From positions 4,351,280 to 4,415,279 of the forward strand of contig NZ_CP004078.1 in assembly GCF_000612505.1 (NCBI RefSeq): a DNA stretch of 64,000 nucleotides, written 5' to 3'. The notes beneath the pieces were generated by a model. It was not told the origin of the DNA. It saw only the letters and a list, made by a program, of their open reading frames with translations, and searched no databases. The position numbers were made by a program, and so were the translations under genes. Every line of letters begins with the position of its first letter. Position 1 is the stretch's first letter. The DNA comes from Paenibacillus sabinae T27. GTDB taxonomy: Bacteria > Bacillota > Bacilli > Paenibacillales > Paenibacillaceae. Of the stretch, positions 8,878-17,236 are shown piece by piece.

Positions 8878-9301
8878 CGAGCTGTCCAATCTGGAGCTCT
8901 ATCATATACTGAAGGCAAGAACCAACATTTTCGTCGTTGAACAGAACTGCCCTTATTCCGAGGTGGACGGCAAGGACCCGGCGTGTCATCATCTGTATTT
9001 AGAGGATAACGGCGAGATCGTCGCCTACCTCCGGATTCTGCCCCCCGGCGTGGTTTACTCAGAAGCCTCGGTAGGCCGGTTCATTGTCGATCCGAAGCTC
9101 CGGGGAACGGGACTTGGCCGAGAGCTGTTCGGCAGGGGGCTTGCATTTGTCCGGGAGCAGTTACGGGAAACCCGTGTGAAAATCCATGCTCAGGCTTATC
9201 TTCAGGACTTCTACGCTTCCTTTGGCTTCGAGCCGGTGTCAGAAGTCTATCTGGAGGACGGGATTCAGCATATCGAAATGCTATTGTCGCCGGAAGATTA
9301 A
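8852..9301 (+). CDS. GNAT family N-acetyltransferase, ElaA-like
   Basis: The product has 149 residues and resembles ElaA throughout. It begins near WHLKAFDELSNLELYHILK, carries the family's VEQNCPYSEVDGKD stretch, and has an acetyl-CoA loop of the GTGLGRELF type at about residue 90. The ATG at 8852 fits a GAGGTGA ribosome site; the in-frame GTG six bases upstream lies on top of that site. The substrate is unknown. Confidence 0.88.
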   Translation: MNWHLKAFDELSNLELYHILKARTNIFVVEQNCPYSEVDGKDPACHHLYLEDNGEIVAYLRILPPGVVYSEASVGRFIVDPKLRGTGLGRELFGRGLAFVREQLRETRVKIHAQAYLQDFYASFGFEPVSEVYLEDGIQHIEMLLSPED

Positions 9302-9386
9302 ACCGCTCGCGTCTTTCGTCTTTGGCCGGGCAACTGGCCCGAATCCCGTTTTATGCATCCATTTCCCCAGGTAAGGAGTGTTGGCA

Positions 9387-9962
9387 TTGGGACGCATTAT
9401 TGTGCTGTACGGACCGTCCGCTTCCGGCAAAAGCGAGATTCAGCGGCAGCTTACGAGGCCCGGGTTCCCCCGGATCATCACGGCGACGACCCGTCCACCG
9501 CGTACGAATGAAATAAACGGCGTGCATTACGTGTTTTTGGACAAAGAGAGCTTCCGGGAGAAAATGTCGCGCGGCGAGCTGATCGAATGGACCGAGTATA
9601 ACGGTGAATGGTACGGCACGCTCCGCTCCAGCATCGAGGAAGCGATAGCCGGCCCGGGCGATGCCAATATTATCCTGGATTTGGCCGGCGTGCTTGCGCT
9701 GAAAGAGCGCTACAAGAAGCATGTTGCCGCCATCTACATCGGCGCCGACCTCCCTTCTCTCGCCAGAAGGCTGGCCGAAAGAGGAGGAGACACTGCCGAA
9801 ACGGCAAGCAGGCTGCAAAAGGCCCGGGAGCAGGAGCTCACCGAAGCCTATATGCAGCCTGCGGACGCCGTTATCTGGAACAGTGACGGCGCCGATTTCG
9901 GGGATACGCTGAAGCGGGTACGGGAAGCTATAGCTTCCGTTCACGGGCGGGGGACGCAATGA
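9387..9962 (+). CDS. guanylate kinase-like protein
   Basis: The product has about 191 residues. It has the P-loop GPSASGKSE near the start and the guanylate kinase GMP-binding pattern TTRPPRTNEINGVHYVF (about 35-50). The start is probably TTG at 9387, eight bases behind AAGGAG; GTG and TTG codons slightly upstream sit on the ribosome site. It is rather divergent and its setting is not the usual gmk-rpoZ one, so it is likely a second copy with a specialised role. Its 3' end overlaps the convergent TauE gene by 35 bases. Confidence 0.75.
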   Translation: MGRIIVLYGPSASGKSEIQRQLTRPGFPRIITATTRPPRTNEINGVHYVFLDKESFREKMSRGELIEWTEYNGEWYGTLRSSIEEAIAGPGDANIILDLAGVLALKERYKKHVAAIYIGADLPSLARRLAERGGDTAETASRLQKAREQELTEAYMQPADAVIWNSDGADFGDTLKRVREAIASVHGRGTQ

Positions 9963-10785
9963 CGGCCTTGCCTGCCCGCGCCGTTTTCAGCGCTTTGGTG
10001 AACATCTTGATCGCGGACAGGATCAGAATGAAGCCCAGCACCAGTTTCAGCAGGCTGGAGGACACGTAACTGATCAAGAGGCCACCGATGAACGAACCGA
10101 TAATCGAGCCAATCCCCATGGGAACGACGAGTTCCTTCCATTCTTTTTTCTCCGCATAGGCCCCATTGGAACCATGCCTGATCATCCCGATCACCACGGT
10201 CGGCAGACTGATCAGTACGCTGGCAGTGCCCGCGATTTTGATATCCACCCCGAATACGAGCAGCAGCGTCGGAATAATCAGTTCCCCTCCGGCAACACCG
10301 AGCAGACTGCTCACGATCCCGATCCCCATTCCGAAAGCGATTCCAACGAGAACGGCAACCGGTAAAGACATTGGTATTCCGCTAGCAACCACCGGTGAAA
10401 TGCCTTCCGCAATCAGCAGAATGCCGATGGAGACGAGCAGAATGAGGATGACCTTCTCGAGCGTCCGTTCGGACAACCGTTTGGAGTAGTTCGCTCCCGT
10501 GTAGGCGCCGACCATTCCGCCGACGATAAAAGAGACAATGACGGGCAGAATCGCCGTCAGCGCCGGAAGCGAAGCCTGGGGAAGACGCATGATCAGTGAG
10601 GAAATAAGCGTGACCAGGCTGACGGCCAAATTGAACGCCACCGCCTGACGCGTCGGATACTTGAACAGACCCACCAGTACAGGAAGACGGAATTCCGCTC
10701 CGCCGAGTCCGATCAATCCCCCAAGACAGCCAATGGGCGCTCCTGTGATTACGGCGAGCAACGATTTTTTGCCTTTTTCATTCAT
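9928..10785 (-). CDS. TauE/SafE family sulfite or anion permease
   Basis: The product has 285 residues with about eight membrane spans arranged as two repeats. Each repeat starts with a Gly-rich motif: GAPIGCLGGLIGLGGAEFR near residue 17 and the related LLGVAGGELIIP near 165. The family exports sulfite, sulfonates or other small anions, or imports them. It is divergent from a regulator with a periplasmic-binding-like oxyanion domain, suggesting control by an oxyanion such as molybdate, tungstate or sulfate. That link is an inference. Confidence 0.85.
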   Translation of the reverse strand: MNEKGKKSLLAVITGAPIGCLGGLIGLGGAEFRLPVLVGLFKYPTRQAVAFNLAVSLVTLISSLIMRLPQASLPALTAILPVIVSFIVGGMVGAYTGANYSKRLSERTLEKVILILLVSIGILLIAEGISPVVASGIPMSLPVAVLVGIAFGMGIGIVSSLLGVAGGELIIPTLLLVFGVDIKIAGTASVLISLPTVVIGMIRHGSNGAYAEKKEWKELVVPMGIGSIIGSFIGGLLISYVSSSLLKLVLGFILILSAIKMFTKALKTARAGKAVIASPARERKL

Positions 10786-10923
10786 AAATCAGGGTCTCCC
10801 TCCCACAAAACCGTACAAAACACCACGAAACGCAACAAAACCGGATTTAAAAAAAGTGTATCCTAGCCTATAATAATTGACAAGAGCTAGTTATGAACGA
10901 ATATTGACGAGGTGATCTTCCCC

Positions 10924-11862
10924 ATGCGAGACAGCACACTTTCCTATTCACCCGAAGAAGTGTCCAAAATCCTTAACATATCCAAAGGCACCGTATACGA
11001 CCTGATCAAACGGGGTGAGCTTCCGTCCTACCGGATCGGCAAAAAGCTGCGGGTCGCCCCTGCCGACCTCGAAGCCTACACCCGCCCGTCCTATGCTGCC
11101 GAGAAGCCTCAGCCTGCACCTCCGGCTGTATCCATGGAGAAGCTGATTATCGATAACCAGGGACTTATTATATGCGGCCAGGACATTGTTCTTGATGTAC
11201 TTGCCACCCATATGGAAAAAAGAACCCCCACCGTCCGCTCCCTTCGTTCCTACGTCGGCAGTCTGGACGGGCTGCTGTCCCTTTACCGGGGCACCGCCAA
11301 TCTCGCGGCCGCCCATTTATGGGACGCCGAGACCGATGAGTTCAACACGCCCTACGTCCGCCGGCTGCTGCCCGGACACCGGAGCGTCATTGTCAATCTG
11401 GTGTACCGTAATCAGGGATTCTATGTCGCTCCCGGCAACCCGAAGAATCTGCGCTCCTGGGAGAGCCTGCTGGAGCCGGGTATCGTCCTGGCCAACCGGG
11501 AAAAAGGCTCGGGAACCCGCATCATGCTGGATGAATGGCTGCGCACTGGCAGCATCGATCCCCATTCCATTCAGGGATACGGGCACGAAGAGCCGAGCCA
11601 TATCGCTGTGGCCAGCGCCGTTGCGCGGGGCATTGCCGACGTGGGGATCGGTACGGAGAAAGCGGCGCAGCAGGTGTCCGGCGTCGATTTCATTCCGCTC
11701 AAGAAGGAGCGGTACGATCTGGTCTTTTACAAGGAGGATATGGACAAACCGCAATTCCAGGCGCTTCTGGCCACGCTGCGGTCACCCGAATTCAAGCATG
11801 AAGTAAGCGGGCTCGGCGGGTACGACATTTCAAGCTGCGGAGAGATTGTCGGAGAGGTGTGA
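10924..11862 (+). CDS. excisionase-type HTH regulator with periplasmic-binding-like ligand domain
   Basis: The product has 312 residues. Residues 1-55 form a MerR/excisionase-type helix-turn-helix (SPEEVSKILNISKGTVYDLI). About 85-300 form a type 2 periplasmic-binding fold as in cytoplasmic molybdate-binding-like regulators (COG1910/PBP-like), including the conserved region LANREKGSGTRIMLDEWL. There is no signal peptide, so it should act in the cytoplasm as a one-component sensor. The ATG at 10924 follows GAGGTGA. It is divergent from the TauE permease, with 138 bases between them. Confidence 0.82.
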   Translation: MRDSTLSYSPEEVSKILNISKGTVYDLIKRGELPSYRIGKKLRVAPADLEAYTRPSYAAEKPQPAPPAVSMEKLIIDNQGLIICGQDIVLDVLATHMEKRTPTVRSLRSYVGSLDGLLSLYRGTANLAAAHLWDAETDEFNTPYVRRLLPGHRSVIVNLVYRNQGFYVAPGNPKNLRSWESLLEPGIVLANREKGSGTRIMLDEWLRTGSIDPHSIQGYGHEEPSHIAVASAVARGIADVGIGTEKAAQQVSGVDFIPLKKERYDLVFYKEDMDKPQFQALLATLRSPEFKHEVSGLGGYDISSCGEIVGEV

Positions 11863-11883
11863 CCGGGAGTATCGGGGAATTTA

Positions 11884-11926
11884 AAAAGGACAAGCCAGGC
11901 GAAATGCCAACGGCTTGTCCTTTTTT
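11884..11926. terminator. bidirectional terminator
   Basis: The stem AAAGGACAAGCC/GGCTTGTCCTTT, followed by TTTTTT on the plus strand and an A-run on the left, separates the convergent regulator and NlpC/P60 genes. Confidence 0.9.
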
Positions 11927-11932
11927 ATTCAT

Positions 11933-12403
11933 TTAATCGCCAATCATCCTGGCGTAGCTCTTCTCATCAACCACCCGGCGGGCGGTAACATAACGGTCCT
12001 GGTAATACGAATCGGACAGCCTGCTTATTCTGACTCCCTTGCTGCTGGAGGAGTGGGCGAACTGGCCGTCACCTATGTAAATTCCCGCATGAGAAATCCC
12101 TCGGCCGAACGTATTGAAGAATACCAAATCACCGGTGCGCAAATCGTCTTTGGCCACTGAAGTTCCAACCCTGGCCTGGGACTGGGAGGTGCGCGGCAGA
12201 TCATCGACATTAAATTTCTTTAGCACATAGAGGACAAATCCGGAGCAATCGAAGCCGGAGGTGGTATTGCCTCCATACTGGTAAGGCGTTCCGAGAACCT
12301 GGTTCACGACACTCTCAAGCTTGACTTCGCTTGCATATGTACTGGGAGCGGCGGAAGTAAATATAGCGGCGGCTGCGATTAGCGACAGAATGACTTTCTT
12401 CAG
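11933..12403 (-). CDS. NlpC/P60 (C40) family cell wall peptidase, apparent CTG start
   Basis: This is an exported endopeptidase of about 156 residues that cuts peptide bridges in peptidoglycan. The catalytic cysteine is in the TSGFDCSGFVLY motif and the histidine is in SHAGIYIGDG. Starting at an in-frame GTG (12307) would leave a bare catalytic domain. Extending the frame adds an ideal signal peptide (KKVILSLIAAAAIFTSAAPS), but no ATG, GTG or TTG stands before it. A CTG at 12403 lies nine bases behind GGGAG, and the next upstream in-frame codons include a stop. CTG is therefore the likely start, unless there is a sequence error. Confidence 0.85.
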   Translation of the reverse strand: MKKVILSLIAAAAIFTSAAPSTYASEVKLESVVNQVLGTPYQYGGNTTSGFDCSGFVLYVLKKFNVDDLPRTSQSQARVGTSVAKDDLRTGDLVFFNTFGRGISHAGIYIGDGQFAHSSSSKGVRISRLSDSYYQDRYVTARRVVDEKSYARMIGD

Positions 12404-12420
12404 AACCTTGTTCTCCCTTC

Positions 12421-12448
12421 AATGCCTGCGGGGTTAGCTGAGAGCGGC
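12421..12448 (-). promoter_or_regulatory. possible 3' remnant of a ydaO-type (c-di-AMP) riboswitch
   Basis: The leader of the NlpC/P60 gene carries CAGCTAACCCCGCAGGC on the minus strand. This resembles the conserved 3' end of ydaO-yuaA riboswitches, which often precede cell wall hydrolase genes. The remaining aptamer (the GGGGAGCC-type core and the 5' pairing arm) is not visible upstream, where the DNA turns AT-rich. It may be a truncated relic or a chance match. Confidence 0.35.
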
Positions 12449-12698
12449 AATTAGTTAATATTTTGTAACTATTGATACTTTATTATATGGAAAACAAGAC
12501 TGTCAATCCTTGTGTAACCTCGTTTTTTATAAGAAAAACAAGCACGATTCTGCATACATTCATTTCGTTAATAAGAACAAATTTGTAACTATATCTTCCT
12601 ATATCCCAGGATGTGGAATTCACCCGCGAAATTGTGACGAAAATATGCTTATTTAAAATAACTATCATAAATTCTGAAGATGTTTGAATTTAAACTTA

Positions 12699-12728
12699 TT
12701 GACATAAAGAAAGCACTGAAGTTATCAT
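12699..12728 (+). promoter_or_regulatory. sigma-A-type promoter of the iron transporter operon
   Basis: TTGACA at 12699-12704 lies 18 bases before TATCAT (12723-12728). The Fur box follows immediately, as expected for an iron-repressed promoter. Confidence 0.55.
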
Positions 12729-12738
12729 GTTGCTAATT

Positions 12739-12757
12739 GAGAATAATAATCATTATC
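12739..12757 (+). promoter_or_regulatory. Fur box
   Basis: The 19-mer GAGAATAATAATCATTATC differs from the Fur consensus GATAATGATAATCATTATC at two positions. It lies just downstream of the promoter of the iron ABC operon, so iron-loaded Fur should block transcription. Confidence 0.88.
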
Positions 12758-12774
12758 TAGGGGGATGTTTGGAA

Positions 12775-13869
12775 ATGGGGAAGCGTAAATTCTTTGCTCC
12801 ACTGCTGACGGGAGTGCTAGCTGCCGGTCTGTTGGCCGGATGTGGAGCGGACAAGGCGAGTGAAGCCGGTTCGGCGAATACAAAAGAGACGGCTAAGCCG
12901 AGCGCACAGGCTGCGGAGCAAGTGGTCAATATCTATACCGCCCGGAACTATGATGTGGACGCGCTGCTGTATAAGAAATTCACGGAAGAAACCGGCGTCA
13001 AAGTGAACGTGATTGAAGGCAAAGCGGAGGAACTGATTGAGCGCATGAAGCGTGAAGGCGAAAGCACACAGGCCGACCTGTTCCTCACGGTAGACGGCGG
13101 CGTGTTGAACAATGCCAAACAGGCCGGACTGCTCCAGCCTGTCACTTCGGCAACGATCGACCAGAATGTTCCGAAAGAGCTGCGTGACCCGGATAATCAA
13201 TGGATTGGACTCTCCACACGCGCCCGCGTCATCGTCTACTCCAAGGATCGCGTAAAGCCGGAGCAGCTCTCCACCTATGAGGACCTGACCAGCCCGGCCT
13301 GGAAAGGCAAAGTGCTTGTCCGTCCGTCCTCCAGCTTGTACAACCAGTCCCTGCTGTCCTCCTTCATTGAACTGAACGGCGAAGCGAAAGCGGAAGAATG
13401 GTCCAAAGGATTGGTAGCCAATCTGGCCCGCACTCCGGAAGGCAACGACCGTGACCAGGCCAAGGCGATTGTCGCCGGTGTAGGCGATGTGGCGCTGATG
13501 AATACGTACTACGTGGGCCTGCTGATCAATTCGGATGATCCGGAAGAAGTGAAGGTCGGCAAAAGCATCGGCGTCTTCTTCCCGAACCAGGAAACGACTG
13601 GCACTCATGTGAATATCAGCGGCGCGGCTGTAACCAAGTACAGCAAGAACAAGGACAACGCCGTCAAGCTGATCGAATTCCTGATCGGCGCCGAAGCGCA
13701 GACGATGGTTACCAATGAAAACTTCGAATTCCCTGTCAATGCCAAGGCCGAGCTGCCCGAGCTGCTCAAATCCTGGGGAACGTTCAAAACGCAGCAAATC
13801 GATTTCAACAAATTGGGCGTTAATAATGCCAAAGCAATTGAGATCATAAACAAAACAGGCTGGAAATAA
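12775..13869 (+). CDS. iron(III) ABC transporter substrate-binding lipoprotein
   Basis: The product has 364 residues and is an FbpA/FutA-type ferric ion binding protein. Its lipobox LAGC (Cys23) is followed by a two-lobed fold beginning VVNIYTARNYDVD. The adjacent tyrosines in MNTYYVGLL (about residue 245) match the iron ligands of this family. The ATG at 12775 has a GGGGGA ribosome site; an upstream in-frame ATG at 12727 would lie before the Fur box. It is the first gene of a Fur-controlled operon with the permease and ATPase. Confidence 0.92.
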   Translation: MGKRKFFAPLLTGVLAAGLLAGCGADKASEAGSANTKETAKPSAQAAEQVVNIYTARNYDVDALLYKKFTEETGVKVNVIEGKAEELIERMKREGESTQADLFLTVDGGVLNNAKQAGLLQPVTSATIDQNVPKELRDPDNQWIGLSTRARVIVYSKDRVKPEQLSTYEDLTSPAWKGKVLVRPSSSLYNQSLLSSFIELNGEAKAEEWSKGLVANLARTPEGNDRDQAKAIVAGVGDVALMNTYYVGLLINSDDPEEVKVGKSIGVFFPNQETTGTHVNISGAAVTKYSKNKDNAVKLIEFLIGAEAQTMVTNENFEFPVNAKAELPELLKSWGTFKTQQIDFNKLGVNNAKAIEIINKTGWK

Positions 13870-13872
13870 TTT

Positions 13873-15522
13873 ATGAATCTAAACACAGTTAAGGTACAGA
13901 TACAAAGACGCCTTAGCGGTTGGCGAATCGTAAGCTTGGCGGGGGCGGCAGTTATTTTGCTGCCCATTCTTTTTGTACTGCTCTCGATCTTTAATCCGCC
14001 AAGTGGCAATTGGGTTCAAATCAGGCAGTACCTCGTAAAAGATTATATCGCCCAGACGGTTCAGCTGACGCTGACGGTTGCCGTGCTGACAGCATTGCTC
14101 GGGGTAACGCTGGCCTGGCTTACGGCGGTCTTTGATTTTCCGGGAAAAAGGTTCTTCAGATGGGCGCTGATTCTTCCTCTAGCCATTCCTCCATACATCG
14201 CCGCTTTTACATACAGCACGATGTTCAGCTACACCGGCGTTGTCCAGACGACACTGCGGAACCGGTTCGGAATTGTCCCCAATCAGGAGTTTGTTACCGT
14301 CTCCTCCATGCGAGGCGCGGTCCTTGTATTTACTTTGTTTCTGTTTCCTTATGTATACCTGATTACCAAATCGTTTCTGGAAAGACAGAGCGCCTCATAT
14401 ATTGAGAACGCCCGGTTGCTGGGAAGGAATGGCTTGTCTATATTCCTGCGGATCGCGCTTCCTTTATCCCGTCCGGCTATTGCGGGTAGTATCAGCCTCG
14501 TTATTTTTGAGGTGCTGAGCGATTACGGGGTAACGAGTTATTTTGGCATACAGACCGTCTCGACAGCGATCTTCCAGACCTGGTTCGGGATGTATGACGC
14601 CGATTCGGCGATGCGCCTTGCCGCCTGGCTCATGATGATTGTCATCGGCTTGTTCCTGGTCGAAATGCTGCTGCGCAAACGGCGCGCATACAGCTCGACG
14701 ACGAGTAAGTCGAGGCCGCTTGTGCCGAGGCGCTTAACGGGAGCTCGCGGGTGGGCAGCCTCCCTGTTCTGTATGATCGTTTGGTGCGCGGCCTTTTTGT
14801 TCCCGCTTCTGCAATTAATCGTATGGGCGGGCTGGACGTTTGACAGCATGTGGAACGCAGGATTGTTCCGGCTGATTTACCAAACCTTGTTCGTGGCTGT
14901 TATCTCCACCTTGATCATCATGATTTTTTCGCTGATTGCCGCTACGGCCAACCGGACGCGTTCCACCGCATCATTCGTGCTCTCCAAGGCGATAACCGCC
15001 GGATATTCGATGCCCGGAGCCATTATCGCCATCGGTGTACTGGTCGTTTTTTTGAAGCTGGATAAAATCTGGGCTGCCTTTCATCATCAGCTCACGCTTG
15101 GGGGAATCCCCCTCGTGCTCAGCCTGACTCTCGCGATGCTGATCGCGGGGTATGTGATCCGGTTTATGGCTACCGGGTACAACGCCGTGGAAGTCGGGTT
15201 TGAGAAAATGGGCCGGAAATATACGGAAGCGTCCCGGATGCTGGGGCACGGAATGACTGCAACCTTTTTCAAGGTGGATCTGCCTTTGATTAAGGGCGCG
15301 GTGATGAGCGGATGCCTCCTGACCTTTGTGGAAATCTGCAAGGAGCTGCCGCTGGCTTTGATCCTTAGACCCTTCAATTTCGAGACCCTGGCTACAAAGG
15401 CTTACCGGTATGCCAGCGATGAACAGATTTTCGAGGCGGCCATTCCCTCTTTGCTTATCATTGGCATCAGCTTGATCTCGGTTTACGTTATGCATTATTT
15501 AGACAGGAGGTGGGAGCAATGA
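13873..15522 (+). CDS. iron(III) ABC transporter permease (double-length, FbpB type)
   Basis: The product has 549 residues and consists of two fused permease halves (about 1-260 and 290-549), each with about six membrane spans and an EAA-like loop. These loops read ENARLLGRNGLSIFLRIALP and EASRMLGHGMTATFFKVDLP. This is the normal FbpB/ThiP-type architecture. It starts three bases after the binding-protein stop without a clear ribosome site, suggesting translational coupling. Its stop overlaps the ATPase start (ATGA). Confidence 0.92.
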   Translation: MNLNTVKVQIQRRLSGWRIVSLAGAAVILLPILFVLLSIFNPPSGNWVQIRQYLVKDYIAQTVQLTLTVAVLTALLGVTLAWLTAVFDFPGKRFFRWALILPLAIPPYIAAFTYSTMFSYTGVVQTTLRNRFGIVPNQEFVTVSSMRGAVLVFTLFLFPYVYLITKSFLERQSASYIENARLLGRNGLSIFLRIALPLSRPAIAGSISLVIFEVLSDYGVTSYFGIQTVSTAIFQTWFGMYDADSAMRLAAWLMMIVIGLFLVEMLLRKRRAYSSTTSKSRPLVPRRLTGARGWAASLFCMIVWCAAFLFPLLQLIVWAGWTFDSMWNAGLFRLIYQTLFVAVISTLIIMIFSLIAATANRTRSTASFVLSKAITAGYSMPGAIIAIGVLVVFLKLDKIWAAFHHQLTLGGIPLVLSLTLAMLIAGYVIRFMATGYNAVEVGFEKMGRKYTEASRMLGHGMTATFFKVDLPLIKGAVMSGCLLTFVEICKELPLALILRPFNFETLATKAYRYASDEQIFEAAIPSLLIIGISLISVYVMHYLDRRWEQ

Positions 15523-16199
15523 GTATCGTAGACATCCGGAATCTATCCTTCTCTTATGAGCGGGGCAAGTCTGCAGTGATCGACCGGTTCTCCTGTTCCA
15601 TTGAAAAAGGGGATATCGTCGGGATCGTAGGAGCAAGCGGCAACGGAAAAAGTACGCTGCTGCGGCTGATCGCGGGTCTGGAAACTCCTTCGGGCGGGGA
15701 GATTCGGATCAACGGGGCTCCCGTTGTGAATGAGGGCTGCTACATCCAGCCGGAGCGGCGGGGTGTCGGCATGGTGTTTCAGGATTACGCCCTGTTCCCT
15801 CATATGACGGTCCGCAAAAATATCGAGTTCGCCCTGCACCGTCTCCCCCGCAAAGAACGGGCCAAACGGTTGGAAGAAATGCTTGAGCTTGTCCAGCTCG
15901 GCGAATTTAAGGATCGTTACCCGCATGAGCTGAGCGGCGGACAGCAGCAGAGAGTGGCGCTTGCCCGGGCGCTTGCCCAGAAGCCGGCGGTTCTGCTGAT
16001 GGATGAGCCTTTCAGCAACCTCGATGCGGGACTGAAGGACGCAATCCGTTCGGAGCTGCGGACGATTCTGAAGAAAGCGCAGATGACCTGCCTGTTCGTC
16101 ACCCATGACCATCAGGATGTCGAGGCGATCAGCGACCGGTCGATTCACCTGGGTCCGGGGTCTGCTCCGGGCGTACGGGTGTTGACCTGCAAAGCTTAG
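15519..16199 (+). CDS. iron(III) ABC transporter ATP-binding protein
   Basis: The product has 226 residues and is an FbpC-like ATPase. It has Walker A GASGNGKST (about 35-43), signature LSGGQQQR, Walker B VLLMDEP and the switch histidine in FVTHDH. It lacks most of the C-terminal regulatory domain usually present (typical FbpC is about 350 residues), so it is a short form. The ATG at 15519 follows AGGAGG and overlaps the permease stop by four bases. Confidence 0.9.
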   Translation: MSIVDIRNLSFSYERGKSAVIDRFSCSIEKGDIVGIVGASGNGKSTLLRLIAGLETPSGGEIRINGAPVVNEGCYIQPERRGVGMVFQDYALFPHMTVRKNIEFALHRLPRKERAKRLEEMLELVQLGEFKDRYPHELSGGQQQRVALARALAQKPAVLLMDEPFSNLDAGLKDAIRSELRTILKKAQMTCLFVTHDHQDVEAISDRSIHLGPGSAPGVRVLTCKA

Positions 16200-16242
16200 G
16201 GTTGCGGCCAATTCCTATCCGACCAATCCCTTTAATGCGAAA

Positions 16243-16270
16243 TGCCCCTCAGCATTACAGCGGAGGGGCA
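16243..16270. terminator. hairpin between convergent operons
   Basis: TGCCCCTC and GAGGGGCA form a stem between the iron operon and the convergent sugar operon. There is no clear T-run, so the call is tentative. Confidence 0.45.
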
Positions 16271-16305
16271 ACCTGCTATTATCGTTATCGGCTCCATTCA
16301 TTCAC

Positions 16306-17205
16306 TCAATCTGCGGCAATCGATTCGAAAAAAAGCTTGCTCCGGCGTATGACTTCCACTTCCCCCAGCTTGTCCTTTTCGTCCAGCGACATGTAGTGCG
16401 GGTCAATGGTCATTACGGCCTGCGGATCATGCTTGGCGATGGCCGACATGACCGGTTTGTGATCGTAATCGTCCTGCCCGGGAATGGCAAAATTCCCGAA
16501 CTCGCCAAACGGATGTTCATCCGTTGCCGAATCTGCTTTACGGTATGCCCCTTTGATATGGGTCTGCCATACATATTCTTTGACATGCTCGTAGGCTTCT
16601 ACCGTCGGGTACTCCCCGGCGCGCCAGCCGTTGAGGATATCCCAGTTAATTTTCAGCCTAGGATGGTCCGCGTAGCGAATTAACAGGCCAAGCTCCTTGG
16701 CGTTGCTCGACATGGTAGGAGGCTCGTTTTCCACCAGCAGCATTTTCCCCCGCCGCTCCGCATGCTGGGCATGCCGGCGCATAATGGACGCATTATAGCG
16801 GTACTCCGCTTCTTTTTGCTCATCCGTCCACTGGTCAAACCCTTCCGGGCGATGCAGAGAATAGACGCGGACATGCGGCGCATCAAAGATTTCCGCCAAA
16901 TCAAACAGCCGGTCCAGCACCTCCGTCATCTGCCGATGATGTCCTTCATCATGACTGTCATACTTCGGAGGCCCGGAAAAGGCGCAGGAGTTAACCGCCC
17001 ATGAACTGACACTGCTGACATGCAGGCCGTGCTGATCGATCTGTGTTTTGAGCTCTTTCGCTTTCTCCAGCGAGATGGTATCAATCGTGTCGCCATCCAG
17101 CTTCGCACGCAAATCAATGGAGGAAAAGCCGAGCTCCGCCGCTGCCTTTAGAGCATCCGAAAAGGTTTCAAACCCCAGCATATCGGTAAACACACTAAAT
17201 TTCAT
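16306..17205 (-). CDS. sugar phosphate isomerase/epimerase family protein (xylose isomerase-like TIM barrel)
   Basis: The product has 299 residues with the AP2Ec/IolE-type TIM barrel found in sugar epimerases and inosose dehydratases. Metal-binding acidic residues are visible in LVENEPP, INWDILN and the C-terminal MTIDPHY. The ATG at 17205 follows GAGGA. It is the last gene of the operon starting at 21912, behind a Gfo/Idh oxidoreductase and an ABC importer. This suggests catabolism of a keto or inositol-like sugar; the substrate is unknown. Confidence 0.82.
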   Translation of the reverse strand: MKFSVFTDMLGFETFSDALKAAAELGFSSIDLRAKLDGDTIDTISLEKAKELKTQIDQHGLHVSSVSSWAVNSCAFSGPPKYDSHDEGHHRQMTEVLDRLFDLAEIFDAPHVRVYSLHRPEGFDQWTDEQKEAEYRYNASIMRRHAQHAERRGKMLLVENEPPTMSSNAKELGLLIRYADHPRLKINWDILNGWRAGEYPTVEAYEHVKEYVWQTHIKGAYRKADSATDEHPFGEFGNFAIPGQDDYDHKPVMSAIAKHDPQAVMTIDPHYMSLDEKDKLGEVEVIRRSKLFFESIAAD

Positions 17206-17236
17206 CAAATGTTCCTCATCCCTTCAGGTAGTAGTC

